Shown piece by piece: positions 34,666 through 42,710 of a stretch of DNA of 64,000 bases. The position numbers were made by a program, and so were the translations under genes. The notes under the pieces are model-generated. The model worked only from the letters and a program-made list of their open reading frames with translations, made no database searches and was not told where the DNA came from. Source of the stretch: Lichenihabitans psoromatis (GTDB taxonomy: Bacteria > Pseudomonadota > Alphaproteobacteria > Rhizobiales > Beijerinckiaceae); the NCBI RefSeq assembly GCF_004323635.1, contig NZ_CP036515.1, forward strand, positions 744,001-808,000, given 5' to 3'. Within the stretch, counting starts at the first letter, position 1. Every line of letters starts with the position of its first letter.

Positions 34666-36477
34666 TCACCCCTGCGCGGCGACGTGAACCGCCCAATGGT
34701 GACCATGATGGCCGTGATGGTGGATCGCCCCACCGGTCGCTCCCGTTCCGTCGCTCGGGTCCGTCGCTCCGCCATCCGACGTTTGATCGCCGCTGCCCGC
34801 GGTCTCCGTTCCGGACGACGTGCTCCCCTGGTTCGGATCGATCAGCGGCGGGGTCCCGCCTCCCGACGCTGCGTCGGGCGCGGTGGTGGTGGTGGTACCG
34901 GTCGAGGTGGCCGGCGGATCCTGCAGCACAGGCTGTGGGTCCGATGCGAGCGGGGTCGAGGTGCCACTGGTGGGCGTGGTTGTGACGACCGGCGTGGACG
35001 CGGCAGTGCCCGGATCGGTCGGTGCGCCCGCGCCGCCATTCCAATCCGACAGCCAGGTCGCCGTATTCGGAAGAATAGGGCTGATGGTCGATCCCTGATC
35101 CTGTCCCGAATCTTTCTGATACTGAGCGAACGTATCGCCGACGGTCTCGTCGCCCCAACGCCAATTATCGGTCGTACCCGACGCGTTATAGGTGTTGTTG
35201 GCAAAGCTATTGCTGCCGTCCAACAGGCCCTGTTTGTCGTAATCGGCAAACCCGCCAGTCATGCCGGAGCCACTGCTGTTGACGATCGTGTTATCGTGGA
35301 CGGAATTGTTGGTCGTCGTGTGCTCGCCATAAGCGCCGGAGCCACGATCCTGTTGAATCAACATGATCCCGTTCAGGCCACCCGACATATCCACTTTATT
35401 GTCGGAGACCTCGACATTTTGTGAATTCTGAATCTGGATCTGCGCGCCCCAAGGACTGCCTTCACCCTTCAGAGTGGCCCCATTTCCTTCGACCGTATTG
35501 CCGGTGATCTTTGCCGCATAGGAAATTTCATGCGTGATGCCGGCGCCGTCGTTATCGACGACGAGATTGCCGGAATAGGTCGTATTGATATTGTCGATAT
35601 CGGTCCACAATCCGGGGCCATGATTGTCGTGGGAATAATTATTCTCGACCAAGAGATTGCTGGTCTGCGAGAATTTCTCACCGCCCCCTTCCCAATTGGG
35701 GTCGATGCCGGCCCAACCGCCGTTCGATGCGATGTCGTTATGATCGACGGTGATATTTGCGCCGCTTCCACCAAGGCCCATCTCGCCATTGTCGTGGACA
35801 TAGTTGTCCTTGATGGTGCTGCCGTCCTGAACCTTGATGCCGACGCCGAAATTCGAGGCGACCTCGTTATTCTCGACCGTCCAGTTCTGGCCGCCCTGGA
35901 TCGCGCCCTGTTGAACCGGTGAGTCAAAATGCTGGATCGTCAGGTTGCTGATCGTGACATTGGCGGCCGTGGACGCAAAGGCGGCCGAGGCGATGCCCGC
36001 CTGCACGGTGTGACCGGCAGGGTTATCACCGAGATAGACCTGTTTCGTATCGTAATCGAGGTAGAAGGTTCCGCTCTTGACGTCGGCTGTCGAGGCAACC
36101 GGTGTCAGGGGCTTGCCGTCGAGGAAAAAGGTTTCCGGGTAGCCGCCTCGTGCAGCGCCGGGGGCTGTGACGGCGGTATCGTTCCGCATGCCCTCTTGAG
36201 TCTGGCCACCCGCGACGTAGAGGCCATTTTGCTCGGTAAAGGACGTCAGCGTCCGTGATCCGTCGAGGACTGCACCGGGAGCCCCGAGAAAGGTTTGACC
36301 AGCAAGCGGCACGATCGGAGTAGTCAGATTGTGAACGCCGCCTGCGAACCAGAACGTCGCGCCAGGTCCGGCATCGTCGATGATTTGTTGGTAGTTTGCG
36401 CCCACGGGTAAGTCGATCGCGCCTGACGGCTTAGTGATCGCACTCGGTCCAAAAACATCGTTGCTCGCGACTGCCAT
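34666..36477 (-). CDS. Right-handed parallel beta-helix protein with low-complexity tail
   Basis: 603 residues. Residues about 170-430 show repeated Asn-rich turns ('VENNEVASNFGVGIKV', 'IKDNYVHDNGEMGLGG', 'VDHNDIASNGGWAGID') of a pectate-lyase-like beta-helix. Motifs WEGGG (about 260), NHGPGLW (about 284) and HEISYAA (about 315) recur in the paralogue at 38232. From about 465 on it is Ser/Thr/Gly/Pro-rich and ends in a His cluster. No Sec signal peptide, so type I or other export is possible. Candidate polysaccharide-active enzyme. GGGA lies seven bases before the ATG. Confidence 0.82.
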   Translation of the reverse strand: MAVASNDVFGPSAITKPSGAIDLPVGANYQQIIDDAGPGATFWFAGGVHNLTTPIVPLAGQTFLGAPGAVLDGSRTLTSFTEQNGLYVAGGQTQEGMRNDTAVTAPGAARGGYPETFFLDGKPLTPVASTADVKSGTFYLDYDTKQVYLGDNPAGHTVQAGIASAAFASTAANVTISNLTIQHFDSPVQQGAIQGGQNWTVENNEVASNFGVGIKVQDGSTIKDNYVHDNGEMGLGGSGANITVDHNDIASNGGWAGIDPNWEGGGEKFSQTSNLLVENNYSHDNHGPGLWTDIDNINTTYSGNLVVDNDGAGITHEISYAAKITGNTVEGNGATLKGEGSPWGAQIQIQNSQNVEVSDNKVDMSGGLNGIMLIQQDRGSGAYGEHTTTNNSVHDNTIVNSSGSGMTGGFADYDKQGLLDGSNSFANNTYNASGTTDNWRWGDETVGDTFAQYQKDSGQDQGSTISPILPNTATWLSDWNGGAGAPTDPGTAASTPVVTTTPTSGTSTPLASDPQPVLQDPPATSTGTTTTTAPDAASGGGTPPLIDPNQGSTSSGTETAGSGDQTSDGGATDPSDGTGATGGAIHHHGHHGHHWAVHVAAQG

Positions 36478-36833
36478 TCATTCATCCCAGTTAATCGGAT
36501 GAGGGAGCGTAAACTGGGTTTTTTGGTGAGCGCAACCTTAATATCCCAAAATGGAACTACTTACCTTAGGTCACAATAAGCCGGCATAATTGCCTCATTT
36601 TAATTTTCCTATACCTGATCGCAAGTTAGAAGATAATTTTTCAATTCCAAGACGGCTCGAATTTATTGATTTTTTTTCATTTTCCAATGTTGCTTTGTGC
36701 TGTTTAGCGCAAAGGACGTACCCCGTTCGGCTGGTCTTGCGCCCGTTATTGCCCTGCTGATTCGCGGAACTCCACGCTAATTTGAGTCGTGGCGACGCAA
36801 CGAACACGCCCGATGACGTAAAGGCATTTTCTC
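36478..36833. promoter_or_regulatory. Divergent AT-rich control region
   Basis: 356 bp between the divergent beta-helix gene and exoF-like gene. About 36480-36720 is markedly AT-rich (for example an eight-T run near 36670) while flanks are GC-rich. It must hold both promoters. I see no convincing gene: a 70-codon minus-strand frame at 36595-36807 is Lys/Ser/Asn-rich only because of base composition. Confidence 0.6.
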
Positions 36834-38228
36834 ATGATGCGACCTTCCTGGCTTCGTTCCAGCTTGCGATGCAGCGTGGCAGCCCTCGTTGGTCCACATC
36901 CGGCGCGGCGTTTCGTCATGTCGGTGGCCCTCGCGGCGCTGACCAGCGGCGTCCTTGCATCGGCGGCCTTGGCGGACGATCCTTATTATCTCTCGCCGGG
37001 CGACCGGGTCGGCATCACGGTGTTTGACCAGCCGGACCTTTCCGGGACCTATGTGGTCGAGCCCAACGGCGAGATCGAACTGCCTTTGCTCGGACCTTTG
37101 AACGTCACCACGCTCACGTCGCGGGAGTTGCAGGCGCAGCTTGTGGCCCGGTTTAGTGATGGCTACCTGCAACACCCCGTGATCAACGTGAGATTGTCAG
37201 AGTTGCGTCCCCTGACGATCGTCGGTGAGGTGCGCGGGGCCGGTCGTTACGCCTTCATCGATGGAATGACGGTCGAAACCGCGATGGCTTTGGCGGGCGG
37301 TAGCCTCAGGATCACGGGCGAGGAGACGGCTCAGCGGATCGAATTGCTCCGAACAGACGAGCGGCTTCGAGCCTTGATCCTGACGGATCTGTCGCAGCGT
37401 GTCCGAAAAGCGCGGCTCGAGGCGCAGGTCAAAAACGCCACAACGTTCACGGTTCAGAACAATGATCCGCAAAACGACGAGACCATCAAGCGTCTAAGCG
37501 CGGGCGAGCAAGGGATTTTCGACGCGGAGGTGAAATCTCAGGCGAGCCAAGTCGCGCTTCTGACTCAACAGATGCATTCGATCGAGGTCGATATCCAATC
37601 CTTCGAGCAACAGGTGACGCTCGAAAAGGAGCAGGTCGACATCATCGACCACCAAGTCGCCGATGTCAGTGGGCTTCTGGTCAACGGTCTGACGCGGCGT
37701 TCGCCGGTGCAGGACCTCCAGCGCGAACGGTCCCGAACCCAGTCGAGTTTATCGCGCGTGACGGGGGATCTGGCGCGGGCGAAATCGACCCTGGCCGAAG
37801 CCAACCTGAAGCTTCAGGATATCGGGAACGCCTATCGCAATCGGCTCGCGGCCGACCTCGTCAACGTCCAACTCACGATCGATACGACCGAAAGTGCTCT
37901 TCCTTTGGTGCGCGAGGATCTTCGCTTGCGGAAGGAACGCTTGCCCTTCGCGCTCAAGGACGACGACAACAAAGCGCTCGTGCTGCGGGTTTCCCGCTAC
38001 CGCAAGGGCGTGATGGAAACCTTCGACGCCGACCCGAGCACGCCGGTTCGCCCCGGGGATATTCTGCAGGTCGGCACCGGATCCGGCGGTGTCATGGCTC
38101 TGCCCGGACGGCTGAGCGAACCGAGTGCAGCGGCACAAGATGCTGCGCCCCCAACGTTTGGCCGGTCGAGCAGCGCCGATAATCCGGCACGGACCGCGAT
38201 GGGGAACGATCTCCTGAGCCAGCGCTGA
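36834..38228 (+). CDS. Polysaccharide export protein, ExoF-like
   Basis: 464 residues with a long signal peptide (hydrophobic 'SVALAALTSGVLASAALA', cleavage near residue 47). The Poly_export domain follows at once: 'DPYYLSPGDRVGITVFDQPD' and 'YVVEPNGEIELPLLGPL', then an SLBB domain ('IVGEVRGAGRYAFIDGMTV'). A long coiled coil (about 180-340) distinguishes ExoF from the plain Wza lipoprotein. It works in the periplasm or outer membrane in EPS secretion with the Wzz-type proteins. Three bases from the next gene. Confidence 0.88.
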   Translation: MMRPSWLRSSLRCSVAALVGPHPARRFVMSVALAALTSGVLASAALADDPYYLSPGDRVGITVFDQPDLSGTYVVEPNGEIELPLLGPLNVTTLTSRELQAQLVARFSDGYLQHPVINVRLSELRPLTIVGEVRGAGRYAFIDGMTVETAMALAGGSLRITGEETAQRIELLRTDERLRALILTDLSQRVRKARLEAQVKNATTFTVQNNDPQNDETIKRLSAGEQGIFDAEVKSQASQVALLTQQMHSIEVDIQSFEQQVTLEKEQVDIIDHQVADVSGLLVNGLTRRSPVQDLQRERSRTQSSLSRVTGDLARAKSTLAEANLKLQDIGNAYRNRLAADLVNVQLTIDTTESALPLVREDLRLRKERLPFALKDDDNKALVLRVSRYRKGVMETFDADPSTPVRPGDILQVGTGSGGVMALPGRLSEPSAAAQDAAPPTFGRSSSADNPARTAMGNDLLSQR

Positions 38229-38231
38229 CCG

Positions 38232-39785
38232 ATGCGGTGGACTCACGCGTCGACGACCCGTTTTGGCGCCATTGCGACAGCGTCTTTGCTCTTCGCATCC
38301 GCCACGGGCGTCGGAAGCGCCGATACCGCACCTATTCCCAGCGACCCGGCTCCTCCAGATGTTTCGCAAGCCGGGCCCCGGCCTATCCATTGTCCGTCGC
38401 CGGCCGTCCGCATCGAGCCGGGTCAATCGATCCAGGCCGTCGTCGATCGGCAAGGTCCGGGAACGGTCTTCTGCATCGCGGCGGGCCGCTATCGCGCCCA
38501 AACGATTGCGCCCAAGGATGGCCAAGCTTTTTATGGCGAAGCCGGCGCGGTGCTCGACGGAACATTACCGCTCACCGACTTCCGGCAGGTCGGAAACCTC
38601 TGGTCGGTGCCCAGCAGGGCTCCGCCGTTCGAGCCGCTCGCCAAGGTCTCCTATCGAAGATGCCTGACCTCCGTGCCGCTCTGCGAACACCCGGAGGTCG
38701 TTTGGCTCGATGATGTCGCGCTCGTTCGTGTCGAGACGCGAGCGGCGCTGAAGCCAGGCAGCTTCCTGATCGACGATGCGGGCCGCGTCGTGATCGCCGA
38801 TGATCCAACCGGGCATCAAGTGTCCGAGACGGCGGCACGCTACGCGTTTCTCAGTAACCATGCCCGCGATGTCGTCGTGTCCGATTTCACGGTCCAACGG
38901 TATGGAAACCCGCCGCAACGCGGGGCGATCTTCGACGACCAGAACCGTGGCTCGACGGGTTGGACGATCCAGCACAACGACGTGCGCGAGAATAGCGGGC
39001 TCGGCATTCTAACGGGTCCGAGCTCTCGCATCCTCGACAACCGCGTCGATCACAACGGCCAGCTCGGGATCAGCGCGACGCTGCAGAATGGTCTCATCGA
39101 CGGCAACGAAATTTCTGGAAACAACACGAGGGGCTTCGATCCGGGCTGGGAGGGCGGCGGTCTAAAGGCGGCCGTCACCACCAATCTGGTGATCCGACGC
39201 AATGTCGCCCGTCGCAATCATGGCCCCGGTCTGTGGTGCGACATCGAATGCCACAACACGCTTTATGAAAACAACCTCGTCGAAGACAATGATGGCGCAG
39301 GCATCTTTCACGAGATCAGCTACGCGGCCACGATTCGCAACAACATCTCGCGACGCAACGGTGTCGCCGATCAGAGTTGGTATTGGGGCGCCAATATTCT
39401 GATCGCGGCCTCGCAGGATGTGACGGTCGAGCATAATCTCGTCGTTGTGTCGGAGGGAGGAACCGGCATCGCTCTGATCGATCAAGGCCGTCCGCGCGAT
39501 AATGGAGGGCTCTACAAGACCATGGGAAACCGGATCGAAGCCAATGTGGTCCGTTTCACCGGGTCGAAGGACGCTCGCATGGGTGGGGTAAGCGACGTGG
39601 CTCGCGGTTCGCCGAATGATCACATGATCGAGAACGGGCATAACCTCTTTACCGGAAATGTTTACGTCGTGCCGCCTCACTGCGAGGTCTCTTTTGGTTG
39701 GGGTCGACAAACCGTCGATCTGCCGGCCTTTCAGGCTCTCGGGCAGGATGTGACCTCGACGGTCGTCACGCAAAACGGCGGCTGA
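38232..39785 (+). CDS. Secreted right-handed parallel beta-helix protein
   Basis: 517 residues with Sec signal peptide ('FGAIATASLLFASATGVGSA', cleavage about 30). Beta-helix repeats cover about 200-430, with WEGGG (about 305), HGPGLW (about 329) and HEISYAA (about 359) at nearly the same spacing as in the paralogue at 34666. Both share the N-terminal 'AGAVLDG' type segment. The low-complexity tail of the paralogue is absent. It lies 3 bases after the exoF-like gene, so it is co-transcribed with export. Likely acts on the exported polysaccharide; lyase, hydrolase and epimerase are all possible. Confidence 0.85.
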   Translation: MRWTHASTTRFGAIATASLLFASATGVGSADTAPIPSDPAPPDVSQAGPRPIHCPSPAVRIEPGQSIQAVVDRQGPGTVFCIAAGRYRAQTIAPKDGQAFYGEAGAVLDGTLPLTDFRQVGNLWSVPSRAPPFEPLAKVSYRRCLTSVPLCEHPEVVWLDDVALVRVETRAALKPGSFLIDDAGRVVIADDPTGHQVSETAARYAFLSNHARDVVVSDFTVQRYGNPPQRGAIFDDQNRGSTGWTIQHNDVRENSGLGILTGPSSRILDNRVDHNGQLGISATLQNGLIDGNEISGNNTRGFDPGWEGGGLKAAVTTNLVIRRNVARRNHGPGLWCDIECHNTLYENNLVEDNDGAGIFHEISYAATIRNNISRRNGVADQSWYWGANILIAASQDVTVEHNLVVVSEGGTGIALIDQGRPRDNGGLYKTMGNRIEANVVRFTGSKDARMGGVSDVARGSPNDHMIENGHNLFTGNVYVVPPHCEVSFGWGRQTVDLPAFQALGQDVTSTVVTQNGG

Positions 39786-39802
39786 TCTGGTCGCCGATCG
39801 CC

Positions 39803-40858
39803 TTAATGGGCCGCAGGCGAAGCAGGGTCAAAGGTAGGATCAAGGCAAGATGCCATGATTTTGGCGATCGCCTCTTCCGAACAGATCGCATTCCACCATT
39901 CCAGTGTCTTGAGGTGGAGGCCGAGAAGGCTACCCGGATCGGCCAGCAACCCATCGACTGTTTCTTCGAGATCATGCCAATCGTCGATCTGGATCGCCGG
40001 ACATTGTTCGTAGAACCAGTGTGGCGGGAGGCGATCGCAGATGATCACGCAACCCTGTCGCATGGCTTCGAAGAAGCGATATGTTTCGACCGAGGACCCG
40101 CGCGGGGCAAGACAGATTTTCGTTTCGGCCATCAGCTCGGAATAGCGGTGCCCATCCGACAAAATACTGTCGTCGAATGATTCGGTACTGCCCAGATAAA
40201 CAAGGTTCGGCATCCGGGCTGCCAAAGCCTGCAAACCGTCGACCATCACGCTCCGCGCGATACTCTTCGGCGTTCCCAGCCAGGCTTGTGGCGATAGAGG
40301 ACTATATCGCCTCTGTTCCACGCTGCCGAGAAACGAAACGACATAGCGTCTCGCGTCGAAGCGTCGAACCGGCACATCGGTCTGCCGGGCGTAGCCGAGC
40401 GGCATCACGAGCCGGTTCGGTCCCGGTCGCAAATGTCGATTCCGCGTTGCGGCGCGGGCGTAATGACCGGCCCAATTCACCGCATCTTTCATGAATTTCA
40501 GCATCGTGACGAGCGACTTGCCACGCAACGTCGGGCTGAGCCACGGCCAAAATCCGTAATTCTTGAAAACGAACCGCACGCGATTGAGATAATGCGGCAT
40601 TGCACAATATTCGTCGAGTAACAAAAGAGCGACGACATGCTCGCCATAAGACGGCAAATCGGGGATCTGCTGAAAATCCCAAACGACGTAGAAGGTCAGA
40701 CCACTGAGAGCAGTCGCGGCTTCGATCCACTGGAAAATCCGGACCCAGTAGGTGAGATAGACATGATTAAAAGGATCATGATGATTAAAAATGTCGAGTT
40801 CGATTGGTTCGCGACCAACCGTGCAAAGGATGTAGGTGCATCGGTTGGGTGGAACCAT
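39803..40858 (-). CDS. Exostosin-like glycosyltransferase
   Basis: 351 residues. The C-terminal part 'LAPRGSSVETYRFFEAMRQG' and 'CVIICDRLPPHWFYE' match the exostosin/GT47 nucleotide-sugar site (R-x-EA-x-x-G-C-x-P type). The N-terminal half is unassigned. Probably a cytoplasmic or membrane-associated transferase adding a sugar to the EPS unit. I chose ATG 40858, which lies 4 bases after the preceding gene's stop; a longer start would run into that gene. Convergent with the beta-helix gene (17-bp gap). Confidence 0.75.
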   Translation of the reverse strand: MVPPNRCTYILCTVGREPIELDIFNHHDPFNHVYLTYWVRIFQWIEAATALSGLTFYVVWDFQQIPDLPSYGEHVVALLLLDEYCAMPHYLNRVRFVFKNYGFWPWLSPTLRGKSLVTMLKFMKDAVNWAGHYARAATRNRHLRPGPNRLVMPLGYARQTDVPVRRFDARRYVVSFLGSVEQRRYSPLSPQAWLGTPKSIARSVMVDGLQALAARMPNLVYLGSTESFDDSILSDGHRYSELMAETKICLAPRGSSVETYRFFEAMRQGCVIICDRLPPHWFYEQCPAIQIDDWHDLEETVDGLLADPGSLLGLHLKTLEWWNAICSEEAIAKIMASCLDPTFDPASPAAH

Positions 40859-40862
40859 GGTC

Positions 40863-42194
40863 TCAGCCTTGCGGCTCGATGGCCGACCCGTGCGGCAGGC
40901 CCGCGACCCGCGCCGCACCGTCGCCGCCGACGCCGGTCTGGTCGAGAGTCAGTTTTACAGCCTTGAAGCGAAACTGGAGCTTGCCTCGCACGCCATTCGC
41001 AGCATCGAGCAATGCGCGGCGCGGATCACGTGCGACTTGTTGCAGAAATCGCGGTGCTTTGAGGTAAAGCGCTTTCAGGCGCGGCTTGAGATGTTGGAAG
41101 TAACCAAGAACAAGATGACCCTTCAGGCTCGTGGCGACGCCATAGGTGTGGACCGGCACCGCTTCGGCCGCCCATTCGGTCTTGTGAGGCTGCGCCGGAG
41201 GCAGGAAGTCGAATGTCGTAATCTCCGGGTCGCCGTCCTCGAACAGCCGCCACAGCAGAATTCGACCTGGCCCATGGGCCGAAAACGATGCGTCGTAGCT
41301 CTGGATCATCGAGTAATAGTGACCTTTTTCAGTGGCTCCGATCTCGATCGCCGTGACTTTTCCGCCGACCCGAATCTGGCGCATGACAAAATTGCCGCTG
41401 CTCGCGAGGGCCAGGAGCGTGGCTTCGTTCGCCGGATGTTCATAGCCAGCGCTCCGCACGCCGCGCGCCTTCGACCAATCGTGCTTCAATGCGAGCGCGA
41501 GCTTCAGGGCAGCGACCTGGCCGCTGGGCGGGACCGTCTCGAACACGACGGGTCCACGCTTGCTCAATTGCTTGAGGTGGCGGCGAAGAGCGTTCACGCT
41601 TCGCCCACTGCGCTGCCGACGGCTGCCGTCGGCAGCGGCGCAGAGGTTGAGATAGGGCGCCACGCCGGTCGCCACGCGGTGCCCGTCGAGCCAGTGAGCC
41701 CCATAGCGCTGCAGCTCCGATCCTTCTCGGACGTTTCGGAGATGAACGAGGTCGACACCCGGCTGCGCCAGCACCAAAGCCCAAGCGATGCCGATCCAAT
41801 CGGCGGCCTTAGATGAATGTTCGACCAACAGATCGCAATATTGCGTCGCCGGCTCGGCCAGAGCGTGCAAAACCGAAAAAGGACCCAGACGCCGCACCGC
41901 CAGTGGCCAGATCAAGACGAGGCGGCCGAAATCATAGACCGCGATGATCCTCACGTCTTCCGGCCGGCCAGCCGCCGCACAGGCCGCCACCCAGGCGGCA
42001 CACCACTGCGGCGCCTGATAAAAGGCCGCATAGGTCACGCGAGAATGGAGATCGATCCAAGCGTCGAGGATCTCACCTGGGTCTTGGATCAAAGAGGCGC
42101 GCGGCCGATCGAACGGATCGACACGATCAAGCGTCAGCGACACCGACACAAACTCCAAATCGCGCCTCTCGGCGGTGTTTAGCACATCGGTCAT
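40863..42194 (-). CDS. GNAT-fold acyltransferase, CelD/BcsL-like
   Basis: 443 residues from the ATG at 42194; a GTG at 42200 is an alternative. The double GNAT arrangement of the CelD/FemAB-like family is suggested by 'YAAFYQAPQWCAAWVAAC' (about 55-72) and by 'FVMRQIRVGGKVTAIEIGA' with 'YYSMIQSYDASFSAHGPGRI', where 'HGPGRIL' is the CoA-pocket region. Such proteins decorate exopolysaccharides or cellulose. It runs into the exostosin-like gene and is divergent from the Wzz-kinase gene. Confidence 0.75.
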   Translation of the reverse strand: MTDVLNTAERRDLEFVSVSLTLDRVDPFDRPRASLIQDPGEILDAWIDLHSRVTYAAFYQAPQWCAAWVAACAAAGRPEDVRIIAVYDFGRLVLIWPLAVRRLGPFSVLHALAEPATQYCDLLVEHSSKAADWIGIAWALVLAQPGVDLVHLRNVREGSELQRYGAHWLDGHRVATGVAPYLNLCAAADGSRRQRSGRSVNALRRHLKQLSKRGPVVFETVPPSGQVAALKLALALKHDWSKARGVRSAGYEHPANEATLLALASSGNFVMRQIRVGGKVTAIEIGATEKGHYYSMIQSYDASFSAHGPGRILLWRLFEDGDPEITTFDFLPPAQPHKTEWAAEAVPVHTYGVATSLKGHLVLGYFQHLKPRLKALYLKAPRFLQQVARDPRRALLDAANGVRGKLQFRFKAVKLTLDQTGVGGDGAARVAGLPHGSAIEPQG

Positions 42195-42710
42195 GATCAC
42201 TCTGTCATGCAGGAGGGAAGGCAGACTGGTGTTCGGAACTGAACTGCGGACTCGGGAACCCGTCGGATCGCGTCATGAGCACTCTGCCTGCAGCGCGCCT
42301 CTTCCAGCCGGCATGACGTCCTGGCGGCGCTCGGCCGAACCAGGGTCAGCCGCCTGCGGCTCTGCAATACCATCAGGGTCGGACGCCCCTCTCGCACGCG
42401 TGCCGCGGCCATCGACCCCTGGCTACGATAGCGTAATGGCTGAGTGTACATTTAAAATTCCGCAACTGCTAAAAATGCCGGCTTGGTAAATCGCGAATCA
42501 TCGACCGCTAAAATTATTCCTCAATCTACATGATCGGTGCAGCAAAGGCAGAACAAGCAGTCAGACTACCTCCTAGGTTCCTTACGGCCAGACGGGCTAC
42601 TCCCTAAGCTCGTCTTCTCTTCTAACGTCACTCTGCTTCAAACTTGCGGGACCGTGAGGTTGTCTGACCAGCCGACGCTCAGCGGCCGGCTCCTTTGTAC
42701 GGAACAGCGC
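42195..42710. promoter_or_regulatory. 516-bp divergent region between acyltransferase and Wzz-kinase genes
   Basis: No gene seen. The part from about 42445 to 42530 is AT-rich (GTACATTTAAAATTCC, GCTAAAATTATTCC), whereas the rest has local GC content. GGGCTACTCCCT at 42594-42605 recurs in the leader of the GDP-mannose epimerase gene at 48067-48078. The frame of the Wzz-kinase gene is open upstream to 42537, but that part looks non-coding. Confidence 0.45.

Noticed and set aside
36595..36807. 70-codon minus-strand frame in the divergent AT-rich gap
   Set aside because: Lys/Ser/Asn-rich because of local AT content, no good ribosome site, no similarity recognised, and it overlaps the region that must hold the exoF promoter.
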